From JAIBBG01 sp043748015 (GTDB lineage: Bacteria; Bacteroidota; Bacteroidia; Flavobacteriales_D; Sanyastnellaceae): a stretch of 21,159 nt of DNA. Within the stretch, counting starts at the first letter, position 1, and each line of letters begins with the position of its first letter. The position numbers and the translations under genes were made by a program. Positions 8,137-16,300 of the stretch are shown here, in pieces. The notes beneath the pieces are model-generated. The model did no database searches. It worked only from the letters and a program-made list of their open reading frames with translations, and was not told where the DNA came from. The stretch covers positions 1 to 21,159 of the forward strand of contig JAYTOA010000212.1 of the NCBI GenBank assembly GCA_043748015.1. The letters are read 5' to 3'.

Positions 8137-8216
8137 TGTCGTTAAGCTAAATTCAAAATGCAAAGGCAAATCGTCATCTGAGTTGTCTCAAATTAAAGAT
8201 GAATTGAGCGCACATT

Positions 8217-8237
8217 CAACAACATGACATGTAGTTG
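8217..8237. repeat. 21-nt palindrome between amylase stop and E2 promoter
   Basis: Symmetric about A8227: CAAC, A, ACATG, A, CATGT, A, GTTG. Nine base pairs match per side with one A/A mismatch. A one-base centre suits a double-strand protein-binding site better than an RNA hairpin. It lies 46 nt beyond the amylase stop and about 80 nt upstream of the E2 -33 element. A weaker stem (CTCAAATT near 8188 with AATTGAG near 8202) sits between it and the E2 gene. Confidence 0.4.
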
Positions 8238-8283
8238 CTGTTTCAAATCTACCATTCAAAAAAACCACATAACAGAGTCTCTT

Positions 8284-10956
8284 TCAATTCTTGACCAACT
8301 TCAATACTTGAGGATTCTTGGTTTCAATTTGCAAATAATAGATACCTGAAGATAGTTCATCAAAGGCATGGACGAGTGTTTCGTTCAAGACTTGAAGACT
8401 ACCTGAAATGCTTTGAATCAATCGTCCATCCGGAGAAATAACATTGAGATGCATTACTTCAAATTCGTCGTATACACCATTAATAGAAAGGAAGGCAGGG
8501 CCGTCTGTTGGATTCGGATAAACAGAATACACAGCGGTGCTTTTACTCTTCAATAGAATGGGTTCGTAATGATGAATCATTTCACCATCACCGGAAATTT
8601 CTCCAGCGGAATTCAATTCATTTTTTACAATCAGTCTTCCATTGATGAAGAGATGTGCATCCTCTTCAACGATGAGATCAGTGATGATAACCTCGTCAAC
8701 AATGGCAGGATGAGGAAAAGCATTCCCCGGAATAATTACGTGACTTTCGCTGTCTGGAATCTTACCTTCTTCCCAGTTATAAGGATCATTCCAATCAGAA
8801 GATTTTCCATTAGCAGACCACACAGAAGCGGTGTTTTCGGCAGACGTCGAACTTGTGCCGAGAATACTTTGCGGTGCGGTGTAGTTCACATTCACCCAAC
8901 ATTTTTGTGTAGGATTCGAAGCAACATTGTTGCGCACCTTAATAGTAATCCATCCGGTAAAATTCGGTGTGTAATAACCCGTTAGATTTCCTGTTCCCAC
9001 TTTTGAAGAGAGCAAAGTGCCGGAATTATTATAAAGTCCGATGTACAAACTTTTGGTAGCGTTTTGCGGATACAAGATGTATGTTACTTGTTTACCTTGA
9101 TCTACATAAATTTTTCCGGCAGTTCTGAAATTTGTAGACGAGGCCGGAATGGCACCACCTTGACCGAGCGACCAGACATGACTGTCGCCAAGATCATCAG
9201 CCATTTCCCATTCCTGAGTTGTGCTAGGATCACGTGGCGGAATGTATGAAGATCCGTCTTTTCCAATTGGAGCCCAAACGCTGTAACCCCTTCTGCCGGC
9301 GATGTTCGAAGATGGATCGACAGGCGGGGTATTGATCGGGGCCCAGCCATTTCCATCAACAGTAACAGTTGCGTTTCCATTCGCACCTGAGTAATCCTTT
9401 AAAACAGTACCTGCAGCAAAACTGGTGTACACCCATTGATTTTGCCAATTGCTCCAACTATCGGTGACACCAATAATTGCTTTACCTGCACGAGAAATGA
9501 TGAGATAATCTGCGCTACTGTGAGGCACCTGATATGGCCCAGATTTGAAATCAAGTACTTGATGACACCACATTAAATTGATGAGATCACTTCGAGCAGG
9601 AAGACTTGAAGAAGATTTTGGATCGTGGTTGTAACGATTGCCGTTGTAACCAATATCGAACAAATCTTCAAAGAAAATTTGCGGATTTCCATCCATCGCC
9701 AGCATCGCTGCATAGGCTGCCGACAAGCGCGGCTCGTTTGGTTCAATATGAGAGGACAGTTCCTGCGAAGAATTCCATCCCGAATAATTTCCTGACGCAT
9801 TCAGTTGAGGACGAAAAGTATCGTGGTTGTTTACGAAAGGAACAGTACGATGCACGTATGTATTTGTTGAAGAATAATAAGAAACGCGTTCATTTTGTTG
9901 TGCACCGGGAAGATTCGCCATGTTGAAATTTCCCATGCCGTAAACCATTCCATACAGTCCGCCGTTGGCATCGAATGCACGCAACCCGAAATCAAAAGCA
10001 CCCATCATTTTATCGCCACCGCCGGCAACGTTGTTCACATAACTATCAAGTTCTGTTTTGCTTCCCACCCATTCTCCAACGTTGAACATATTCTGTCCGC
10101 CTTTGCACCAGGCAGGCAAAACATTTTTCACGTTCACGCTGTAATCCTGTTGAACATAAGTGGGAAAATGCTTGACTGCATCCCAACGAAATCCATCCAC
10201 AGCCGTCTGTTTTTTCATCCACATCATCCAGTCGCGACCACCATTGCGCATGTAATTGGAAGACTGTGCAGGATTGAATCCAAGGACATTACTGCTGATT
10301 CCATACGCAGTACTTTCATAAGAGATGTCCGGTCCGAAATACGCAGAACAGATGTCGCCTGTAGTACAATTGTTTGACGCATTTGGATAAAAATTCGTGT
10401 AATTTTTTGGCCATCTACCTTTTCGGTTCCAATAATTTGTTTGACTCTCATCTGTTGCAGGAGAATTGTAGCTCACATATCGAAAGTTCTTGTAACCCGC
10501 GTTGGACGCCATGGAGTATGAGTTTGGGTCTTGACCGCCAGAACCATTTGCGCTCCCTGCAGAATTGTTGTGATTCAAAACGACATCCTGAATTACTTCA
10601 ATACCATTGGCATGCATGATAGCGATCATGCGCAGCAATTCATCCTTCGTTCCAAGTCTTGTATTCGTCGCACCCTTTTGATATTTATCGCCCAAATCAT
10701 ATTGATCAAAAGGAGAATATCCGACATAATATGGACTTTCATTTTTAATACTCGGAGGGATCCAAACAGCATCAATACCCATCGCCTTAAGACGTGGAGC
10801 AAGATCCGCGAGATAGTTTGCCCACTTATCTGAATAATTGTTGTTGTGATAGTCCCACCAAAAGCCTTGTAGCACGACTTTCTTAACTGTGGTTTGAGCT
10901 GTCCATTCCGGGGCAATAAAAAATATTGCGATTATGACAAGTAGAAATCTTCTCAT
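8284..10956 (-). CDS. Secreted GH13 alpha-amylase with T9SS sorting domain
   Basis: Extracellular or cell-surface alpha-amylase hydrolysing alpha-1,4-glucan bonds. A signal peptide covers residues 1-20. The catalytic barrel spans about 25-500: region I DVVLNH (124-129), nucleophile D259 in GFRWDAVKH, acid/base E295 in NVGEWVG, and transition-state stabiliser D379 in FVNNHD, so the active site is intact. The barrel is followed by a C-terminal beta domain (about 480-560), a glycine/serine-rich linker region, a beta-sandwich-like segment (about 605-695), and a T9SS type A sorting domain in the last 80 residues (YSVYPNPTDG near 810 to the LKLVKN end). At 890 aa it is longer than plain amylases because of the export parts. 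It has its own promoter region containing a palindrome. No SusC/SusD pair is nearby, so this is not a classical polysaccharide utilisation locus. Confidence 0.93.
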   Translation of the reverse strand: MRRFLLVIIAIFFIAPEWTAQTTVKKVVLQGFWWDYHNNNYSDKWANYLADLAPRLKAMGIDAVWIPPSIKNESPYYVGYSPFDQYDLGDKYQKGATNTRLGTKDELLRMIAIMHANGIEVIQDVVLNHNNSAGSANGSGGQDPNSYSMASNAGYKNFRYVSYNSPATDESQTNYWNRKGRWPKNYTNFYPNASNNCTTGDICSAYFGPDISYESTAYGISSNVLGFNPAQSSNYMRNGGRDWMMWMKKQTAVDGFRWDAVKHFPTYVQQDYSVNVKNVLPAWCKGGQNMFNVGEWVGSKTELDSYVNNVAGGGDKMMGAFDFGLRAFDANGGLYGMVYGMGNFNMANLPGAQQNERVSYYSSTNTYVHRTVPFVNNHDTFRPQLNASGNYSGWNSSQELSSHIEPNEPRLSAAYAAMLAMDGNPQIFFEDLFDIGYNGNRYNHDPKSSSSLPARSDLINLMWCHQVLDFKSGPYQVPHSSADYLIISRAGKAIIGVTDSWSNWQNQWVYTSFAAGTVLKDYSGANGNATVTVDGNGWAPINTPPVDPSSNIAGRRGYSVWAPIGKDGSSYIPPRDPSTTQEWEMADDLGDSHVWSLGQGGAIPASSTNFRTAGKIYVDQGKQVTYILYPQNATKSLYIGLYNNSGTLLSSKVGTGNLTGYYTPNFTGWITIKVRNNVASNPTQKCWVNVNYTAPQSILGTSSTSAENTASVWSANGKSSDWNDPYNWEEGKIPDSESHVIIPGNAFPHPAIVDEVIITDLIVEEDAHLFINGRLIVKNELNSAGEISGDGEMIHHYEPILLKSKSTAVYSVYPNPTDGPAFLSINGVYDEFEVMHLNVISPDGRLIQSISGSLQVLNETLVHAFDELSSGIYYLQIETKNPQVLKLVKN

Positions 10957-10979
10957 ATGATAAAGTGAATTAAGGTGAC

Positions 10980-11013
10980 CAAATATGGGTGTATTCTATA
11001 CACTAACTACAAA
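10980..11013 (-). promoter_or_regulatory. Predicted amylase promoter with embedded operator-like palindrome
   Basis: On the minus strand TTTG (11010-11013) and CATATTTG (10980-10987, one base from TAnnTTTG) are 22 nt apart, within the range reported for Flavobacterium-type promoters. Between them lies a perfect inverted repeat GTGTAT-TCT-ATACAC (10989-11003). The amylase ATG is 24 nt downstream of the -7 box. The location suits repression by a dimeric regulator. Confidence 0.42.
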
Positions 11014-11058
11014 TCATTGAAAAAAAATCGCAAGCGGATATCAACAAACATTACTCAC

Positions 11059-13020
11059 CTATACAATAGCAGAGACGTGACCGAGATCTTTTCGTCCTTT
11101 CAAAACAATGGCAATATCATTCATCACTCTATAATCTTTTGCATAAAGCACATTGAGTTTTTGAATATTATCAGAAGTATGTGAAGGCAAAGGCTGAGAG
11201 CTCAAAGGATGCAATACTCCCGGTTTCAAAGTTGGAAGATGTTTCTGGTTTTTTGAATCATTAGAGGCATATCCAACCCAAGTGCGGCGACCAACTAACA
11301 CACTGAAAATATTGAAGAGAAAACTCATGGGCCTTTTAACGAAGAGAAAAGAAAACGGCCAAAGAGGAATAAACAAGAATGCGATGCAAATATCAAAGAC
11401 GCGCTTCGAACGTTTGTTTTGAATGAGCGACACTGAATTCACATCCATCATAAATGTATCGCCACTCGTTTCTATGCTTCCGGAACCAATGATATAAAGG
11501 CTTTCGGGAGGTGCAATTTTGAATTCAATTGTTTTATCGGCGATGCTGCTCATCGCTCCAATGATGTCAGTTGAACTAACATCCGCTGCGCAAAAAATGA
11601 CCTGATCAATTTTGTGAATGCGCACAATCTCATCGAGCTGTTGCATGTTTCCAATATCACCTTTGCGCAAATTTTCATTGGGAGAAACATTGGCGAGGTA
11701 ACCGGGTTCTTGCTGAATCTGAATGAGAATGGATTTTACGCGTTGCACTTCATCATGACTACCTATGATGGCAAGTCTGCGTGCAATAGATTTATCGAGA
11801 CCACTTTTGCCCCGCAATAAAAAGTTGAGAAGAATACGATCGAGAAAAAATGCGACAATGGCGAACAATGAACCCATCAAAACAATGGCGCGGGAAAAGC
11901 GCAAACTTTCCGGTAAGAGTGAATAAGCAATGAGAATCACCGCTGAACCAATCAATACCGGTTTAATCACTTTCAACGGTCGAATAGGTTTATCGTATCC
12001 GCCACCAAGCCATGCAGCGACGCACCAAATCAACGCGAATGAAAGGAATGCATACTTTAATAATTCGTTGTCGTAAATTTTATGTTGCGACGAAGCGTAA
12101 AACTTCTTCACGAGAAAAAGTCCGGATAGCACTAATGACATATCCAACACAGGCAAAAACATTCGTTTCAAAAATCTGCTGAGAATGGCCACACCTGCGC
12201 GCATCCAGATAGCGATGTGAATGAAGAAAGAAAAAAGTCGCGCGTTGTTTTCGGAGAAATGTTTCTTCGCGAAAATGACCATCGCGTTGTAGAATACGTA
12301 AACGTAATTCAAACTTCCTTTCTTCGTGCTTTCACCTTTATAGTGAATGATTCTAGTGCCCGGGAAATAGTAATTTTTCCATCCACCTTGAACAATCCTC
12401 CAGGAAAGATCAATGTCTTCACCATACATAAAAAATGCTTCATCGAGAAGACCAACCTTGTCGAGTGCGGATTTGCGCATGAGCATGAAAGCACCTGAAA
12501 GAATTTCTATCTCGTGTGTTTCATCGTTGCGGAGATTTCCGAGGTGATATCTATTGAACAATTTCGACTTTGGAAACAATCGTGAGATACCGAAAATTTT
12601 GAAGAAAGAAGTCTGCGGCGTTGGAAGACCACGCTTTGACTCAGGCAAAAAATTTCCTTTGCCATCCACCATTTTCACGCCCAGTCCGCCGGCATCCGGA
12701 TGCCCATCCATAAAATCCACGACCTTTCTAAAAGTATCTTCTTCAACAATCGTATCGGGATTCAACAACAGAAAATACTCTCCGGAAGCAAGCTTCATTG
12801 CTTGGTTATTGGCCTTTGAAAATCCGGTGTTCTCTTTATTGGCAATTAATTTCACCCATGGAAATTTCTGTTGAGTCATTGCCACTGAACCATCCACTGA
12901 ATTGTTGTCAACCACCCACACTTCAGTTTCCACGCCGTTCATGGCCTTCTCCACAGAAAGCAAACACTGTTCAAGAAAATATTGAACATTGTAATTGACG
13001 ATGATGACGGAGAGCTTCAT
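11059..13020 (-). CDS. GT2 glycosyltransferase fused to degenerate WbaP-like domain
   Basis: A 653-aa two-part protein. The N-terminal GT2 domain (1-240) has KLSVIIVNYNV, DNNS at 38-41, LNPDT (86-90) with the metal-binding Asp, and FMYGEDIDLSWR (197-208), as in rhamnosyltransferase-like enzymes. Hydrophobic segments follow at about 262-305, 322-340, 352-370 and 378-402, then a Rossmann-like domain at about 414-500. This resembles the N-terminal half of WbaP/polyprenyl-phosphate sugar-phosphotransferases. Residues 534-603 keep pieces of the sugar-transferase domain (SKRVFDICIAFLF, then FNIFSVLVGRRTWVGY and TLKPGVL) but lack the usual middle with the KFRTM-type catalytic segment. The GT2 part is probably active and the rear part probably structural. 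I chose the ATG at 13020 over one 33 nt upstream because GT2 homology begins at MKLSV. Confidence 0.82.
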   Translation of the reverse strand: MKLSVIIVNYNVQYFLEQCLLSVEKAMNGVETEVWVVDNNSVDGSVAMTQQKFPWVKLIANKENTGFSKANNQAMKLASGEYFLLLNPDTIVEEDTFRKVVDFMDGHPDAGGLGVKMVDGKGNFLPESKRGLPTPQTSFFKIFGISRLFPKSKLFNRYHLGNLRNDETHEIEILSGAFMLMRKSALDKVGLLDEAFFMYGEDIDLSWRIVQGGWKNYYFPGTRIIHYKGESTKKGSLNYVYVFYNAMVIFAKKHFSENNARLFSFFIHIAIWMRAGVAILSRFLKRMFLPVLDMSLVLSGLFLVKKFYASSQHKIYDNELLKYAFLSFALIWCVAAWLGGGYDKPIRPLKVIKPVLIGSAVILIAYSLLPESLRFSRAIVLMGSLFAIVAFFLDRILLNFLLRGKSGLDKSIARRLAIIGSHDEVQRVKSILIQIQQEPGYLANVSPNENLRKGDIGNMQQLDEIVRIHKIDQVIFCAADVSSTDIIGAMSSIADKTIEFKIAPPESLYIIGSGSIETSGDTFMMDVNSVSLIQNKRSKRVFDICIAFLFIPLWPFSFLFVKRPMSFLFNIFSVLVGRRTWVGYASNDSKNQKHLPTLKPGVLHPLSSQPLPSHTSDNIQKLNVLYAKDYRVMNDIAIVLKGRKDLGHVSAIV

Positions 13021-13112
13021 AGATATACCGTGTCTGCAAATAAACGCAGCCAAAGCGCAATTGCATCATATCACGAGAAAATAGAACAGATGGGAATTTA
13101 GCAGAAAAATAA

Positions 13113-13730
13113 TTACCTCTTGAGCGAAACTTCATACGGAGTTCTCAGCAAGATGCTTCTTCCGAGTGTGACCTCATCCGTATATTCAAGTTCGCCGCCA
13201 ACAGCGACTCCACGGGCAATCGAGGATATCTTGATTTCGAATGAACCGAGTTTGCGATAGAGATAAAAACAAGTCGTCTCGCCTTCCATAGTGGCGTTCA
13301 AGGCGAGAATGATCTCTTTGATCTCACCTGCAGCTACTCGGCTGACAAGGCTTTCAATGAAAAGATCAGAAGGACTCACACCATCGATGGGTGAAATTAT
13401 TCCTCCAAGAACGTGGTATTTACCTTGAAACTGTCCCGTGCTTTCGATGGCCATCACATCGCGGATATCAGCCACCACACAGATGATTGAATTGTCGCGG
13501 TAAGGAGAAGAACAAACTGAACACAATGCGTCATCTGACAGATTGTGACATGTAGAACACAACCTTGTATGCTCGCGCATGTCTGTAAGCGCTTGGGCAA
13601 AACGTTGAATGTCTTCAGGTTTTCTTTTAAGCAATTCGAGAACGAGACGAAGTGCGGTTTTGCGACCAATACCCGGCAAACTGCTCACCTGATCCACGGC
13701 CACTTCAATGTATTTCGATGGAATATTCAA
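13113..13730 (-). CDS. recR: Recombination protein RecR
   Basis: Recombination mediator that works with RecO/RecF to load RecA on gapped DNA. In order it has a helix-hairpin-helix (SSLPGIGRKTALRLVLELL, 16-34), a four-cysteine zinc finger (C58, C61, C70, C73), a Toprim domain from about 81 (ICVVADIRDVMAIE, then HVLGGIISPIDGVSP), and the C-terminal ARGVAVGGELEYTDEVTLGRS Walker-like segment. The 205-aa length is normal. The start is TTG at 13730: the N-terminus MNIPSKYIE is what RecR needs, and between the upstream in-frame TAA and this codon there is no ATG or GTG. The SGNH gene diverges from it with 60 nt between, so promoters must lie in that gap. Confidence 0.95.
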   Translation of the reverse strand: MNIPSKYIEVAVDQVSSLPGIGRKTALRLVLELLKRKPEDIQRFAQALTDMREHTRLCSTCHNLSDDALCSVCSSPYRDNSIICVVADIRDVMAIESTGQFQGKYHVLGGIISPIDGVSPSDLFIESLVSRVAAGEIKEIILALNATMEGETTCFYLYRKLGSFEIKISSIARGVAVGGELEYTDEVTLGRSILLRTPYEVSLKR

Positions 13731-13790
13731 TGTGTAGAATGAGTTGCGAATTTACGCTCAGAACACGAGGAATGTCTCATTTTTGCACCG

Positions 13791-14516
13791 ATGCACAAAA
13801 CGCTCACTCGTCTTAAAAACCTGATGTACGCAATGCTTGCGGGACTTGGTCTGCTTTCAACCAGCTGCGCCAAACAGAAATATGCGTGGAGCACCGAAGA
13901 CGAATATTTCAAAGTGCCGATCTGGAAACAACATGTAAAAGCATTCAACAAAATGAAATTTCCACCACATACAGCTACCCTTTTTATCGGCGACAGCATG
14001 ACAGAAGGTTTCGATCTAAAGCGACACCTGGGTGTTGACAGCACAGTGAACATGGGCATCAGCGGAGATTTCACATCAGGCATTTTGAAACGATTAAATC
14101 CTGTGGAGAAACTGCAACCCGTGGAGATTTTCATTATGATCGGCATCAACGACATATTGAAATCCGTTCCTCAGGATCGCATCAAAACGCAATACGAGCA
14201 GATCATTACGCAACTGCAAAAACTTTGTCCGTTGTCGAAAATCTATGTGCAGAGTAACTTGCCTACGACCAATATTGGAGGAAATGAAATAGCGAATGAC
14301 TATGTTGTTTCATTGGTCCGTGACCTTAACGCGTTCCTCGAATTAATGTGTACCGAAAAAAATGTCACCTTCATCAATTTATATCCGCTCTACGAATTGA
14401 ACGGACGCGAACTCAACCCTCTCTACACCTATGACGGCTTGCACCTCAACGACGAAGGTTACGTTGTCTGGGCGAATCAAGTTAGGTCGTTGTTGCATCA
14501 GAAAAACGAGGAGTGA
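13791..14516 (+). CDS. SGNH/GDSL-family hydrolase lipoprotein
   Basis: Predicted envelope esterase or acyl hydrolase. A hydrophobic N-terminus ends in the lipobox LSTSC with C26, so the protein is probably a lipoprotein. SGNH blocks are complete: the nucleophile S69 in FIGDSMTEG, a Gly block NMGISGDF (87-94), N120 in GINDI, and D215/H218 in YDGLHLN. Length 241 aa is usual. Similar enzymes remove acetyl groups from sugars or cleave phospholipid esters, but the substrate cannot be deduced. The leader is short, with TTTTTG only 6 nt before the ATG. The symporter gene follows after 111 nt on the same strand. Confidence 0.88.
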   Translation: MHKTLTRLKNLMYAMLAGLGLLSTSCAKQKYAWSTEDEYFKVPIWKQHVKAFNKMKFPPHTATLFIGDSMTEGFDLKRHLGVDSTVNMGISGDFTSGILKRLNPVEKLQPVEIFIMIGINDILKSVPQDRIKTQYEQIITQLQKLCPLSKIYVQSNLPTTNIGGNEIANDYVVSLVRDLNAFLELMCTEKNVTFINLYPLYELNGRELNPLYTYDGLHLNDEGYVVWANQVRSLLHQKNEE

Positions 14517-14627
14517 CAACAAGCCGGATTTGATGCTGCCACCATACAATACACAATGCAAATTCACTTGTTGAGAAAATAAAATCACACCTGAAGTCTG
14601 ATTTACGATTGCACATTAATTAGCCGC

Positions 14628-16094
14628 ATGTCACCAGCGATCGTTCTATCCGTACTGTTTATCTACTTCGCCTTGCTGCTCGTCATCTCGAGAGTTACAT
14701 CGCGCAACGCCACCAATCAGACTTTTTTTCAAGCCAATAAATCCGCACCATGGATGCTTGTTGCATTTGGAATGGTGGGCACGTCGCTGTCGGGTGTGAC
14801 GTTTGTCTCCGTTCCCGGAACCGTCGGCGCTTCGCACTTTCACTACTTCCAGGTCGTAATAGGATTTTTCATAGGATACTTTGTCGTCGCATTTGTACTG
14901 CTTCCACTTTATTACAGATACAATCTCACATCCATTTATACTTATCTCCAACATCGCTTTGGAAATTTTTCCTACAAAACAGGCGCGACACTCTTCATTG
15001 TGTCACGTACACTTGGCGCAACACTCAGGCTTTATCTTGTGATCAACGTGCTTCAACTTTTTGTACTAGATGCACTGCATGTTCCGTTTTGGGCAACCGC
15101 TGCGCTTATACTCATTATGATCTTGTTATACACCTTCAAAGGAGGTGTGAAGACCATTGTTTGGACGGATACACTGCAAACATTTTTCATGCTACTTGCG
15201 TTAGTCGTTTGCGTTTTCTACATTATCGATGACATGGGACTTGGATTTAGTTCAGCGCTGAGTTCGCTGAACGATGGCGGCTACATGACCATCTTCAACA
15301 CCGATGTTTCCGATAAAAAATTCTTTTTGAAGCATATCATAGGGGGCGCATTCATCACGATTTCCATGACAGGTCTCGATCAGGAAATGATGCAGAAAAA
15401 CATCAGCGTAAAAACCCTTCGCGACTCTCAAAAAAATATGATGACGTTTAGCTTCATCATGGTGCTTGTCAACTTCATATTTCTTTTTCTAGGCGGAATG
15501 CTAAGTCTTTATGCCACTTCGAAAGGACTAGAAGTAAAAGGGGATGATTTGTTTCCAACGATTGCCATGCAATTCTTACCGGGAATCATTAGTTTAATTT
15601 TCATCGTTGGATTGATCAGCGCATTGTTTCCTTCTGCTGATGGCGCTATCACTGCACTCACTGCGTCCTTCTGTATTGATATACTCGGCATGGAAAAAGA
15701 TAAGATCAAGAATGAATCGCAGAAATCAGGCACAAGAAAAAAAGTTCATCTCGTGTTTGCATTTGTATTCTTACTGATGGTGTTATTCTTCAAAGTGATG
15801 GACAACAAAGAAATTGTGACCATACTTTTTGATATCGCCGGATATACTTATGGTCCATTACTTGGCTTGTTTGCATTCGGAGTGCTCACCAAGAGAGTTC
15901 TCAACGATCGACTATCTCCTGTCGTTTGTCTCGTGGCACCGGCCATTGCGTTTATCATTGATAAAACAAGTACAATGTGGATGGGTAATTACAAATTCGG
16001 ATTTGAGATGCTGGCGATCAATGGTCTTATTACGTTTATTGGGTTGTGGATGATTAGTGAGAAGGAAGACGTTGTGGAGTTGAAAAAAGCTTGA
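14628..16094 (+). CDS. Sodium:solute symporter (SSS family)
   Basis: Predicted inner-membrane Na+-coupled uptake carrier with the LeuT fold, about 13 membrane helices spread through 488 aa. Family features are MVGTSLSGVTFVSVPG in the first unwound helix (about 49-64), YNLTSIYTYLQHRFG after helix 3 (about 103-117), FKGGVKTIVWTDTLQ (about 170-184), and LISALFPSADGAITALTASF (about 330-350), the helix-8 region carrying Na2-site Ser/Thr residues. The substrate is unknown. Related Bacteroidota carriers are annotated for sugars, amino acids or sialic acid without strong evidence. The ATG at 14628 gives a natural start. A hairpin overlapping its stop codon may end the transcript. Confidence 0.9.
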   Translation: MSPAIVLSVLFIYFALLLVISRVTSRNATNQTFFQANKSAPWMLVAFGMVGTSLSGVTFVSVPGTVGASHFHYFQVVIGFFIGYFVVAFVLLPLYYRYNLTSIYTYLQHRFGNFSYKTGATLFIVSRTLGATLRLYLVINVLQLFVLDALHVPFWATAALILIMILLYTFKGGVKTIVWTDTLQTFFMLLALVVCVFYIIDDMGLGFSSALSSLNDGGYMTIFNTDVSDKKFFLKHIIGGAFITISMTGLDQEMMQKNISVKTLRDSQKNMMTFSFIMVLVNFIFLFLGGMLSLYATSKGLEVKGDDLFPTIAMQFLPGIISLIFIVGLISALFPSADGAITALTASFCIDILGMEKDKIKNESQKSGTRKKVHLVFAFVFLLMVLFFKVMDNKEIVTILFDIAGYTYGPLLGLFAFGVLTKRVLNDRLSPVVCLVAPAIAFIIDKTSTMWMGNYKFGFEMLAINGLITFIGLWMISEKEDVVELKKA

Positions 16095-16134
16095 GGGAAA
16101 CCGATTCAAGATGAATCTAAAGGTGGGTTTTCTC
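16093..16134 (+). terminator. Hairpin at the symporter stop codon
   Basis: A two-level stem. The outer arms GAGGGAAACC (16093-16102) and GGTTTTCTC (16126-16134) pair over nine bases with one bulge. The inner perfect arms are GATTC (16103-16107) and GAATC (16113-16117) with a 5-nt loop. There is no clean T-run after it, so it may be a weak terminator or an mRNA-stabilising hairpin. Confidence 0.4.
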
Positions 16135-16285
16135 ATTGCTAAGCGAGACAATTTGTATGTTAAATCTACAAGCCTGAATTCACACGCAAGACGTCAAAAT
16201 TAAAATCAATTCGCACCAGATCAACACAATGCGTGAACTGAGAACAGCGTTCCAGAAAGAGATGGAGATTCTACAAAACAATAAT

Positions 16286-16293
16286 TAGCTTTG
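16286..16293 (+). promoter_or_regulatory. Predicted -7 box of the ImmA/IrrE-PIN operon
   Basis: TAGCTTTG matches TAnnTTTG exactly and lies 7 nt before the ATG at 16301, implying a leaderless or nearly leaderless transcript. No clear -33 TTG is present at the expected distance. The box overlaps the TAG of a 19-codon ORF (16229-16288, reading MRELRTAFQ...) that may be a short leader peptide or a gene remnant. Otherwise 16135-16285 shows nothing. Confidence 0.4.
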
Positions 16294-16300
16294 TCAAACT

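Noticed and set aside
9102..10916. Several ORFs of 60-160 codons opposite or within the amylase gene
   Set aside because: All are antisense or out-of-frame shadows of an intact GH13 gene, with low-complexity, non-protein-like composition.
13727..14155. 142-codon minus-strand ORF opposite the SGNH gene
   Set aside because: It covers the intact lipobox and SGNH block coding region on the other strand and has no motif of its own.
8284..16094. A polysaccharide utilisation locus built around the amylase
   Set aside because: No SusC/SusD-like pair, no glycan sensor and no second glycoside hydrolase. Neighbours are an E2 subunit, a glycosyltransferase, recR and a symporter.
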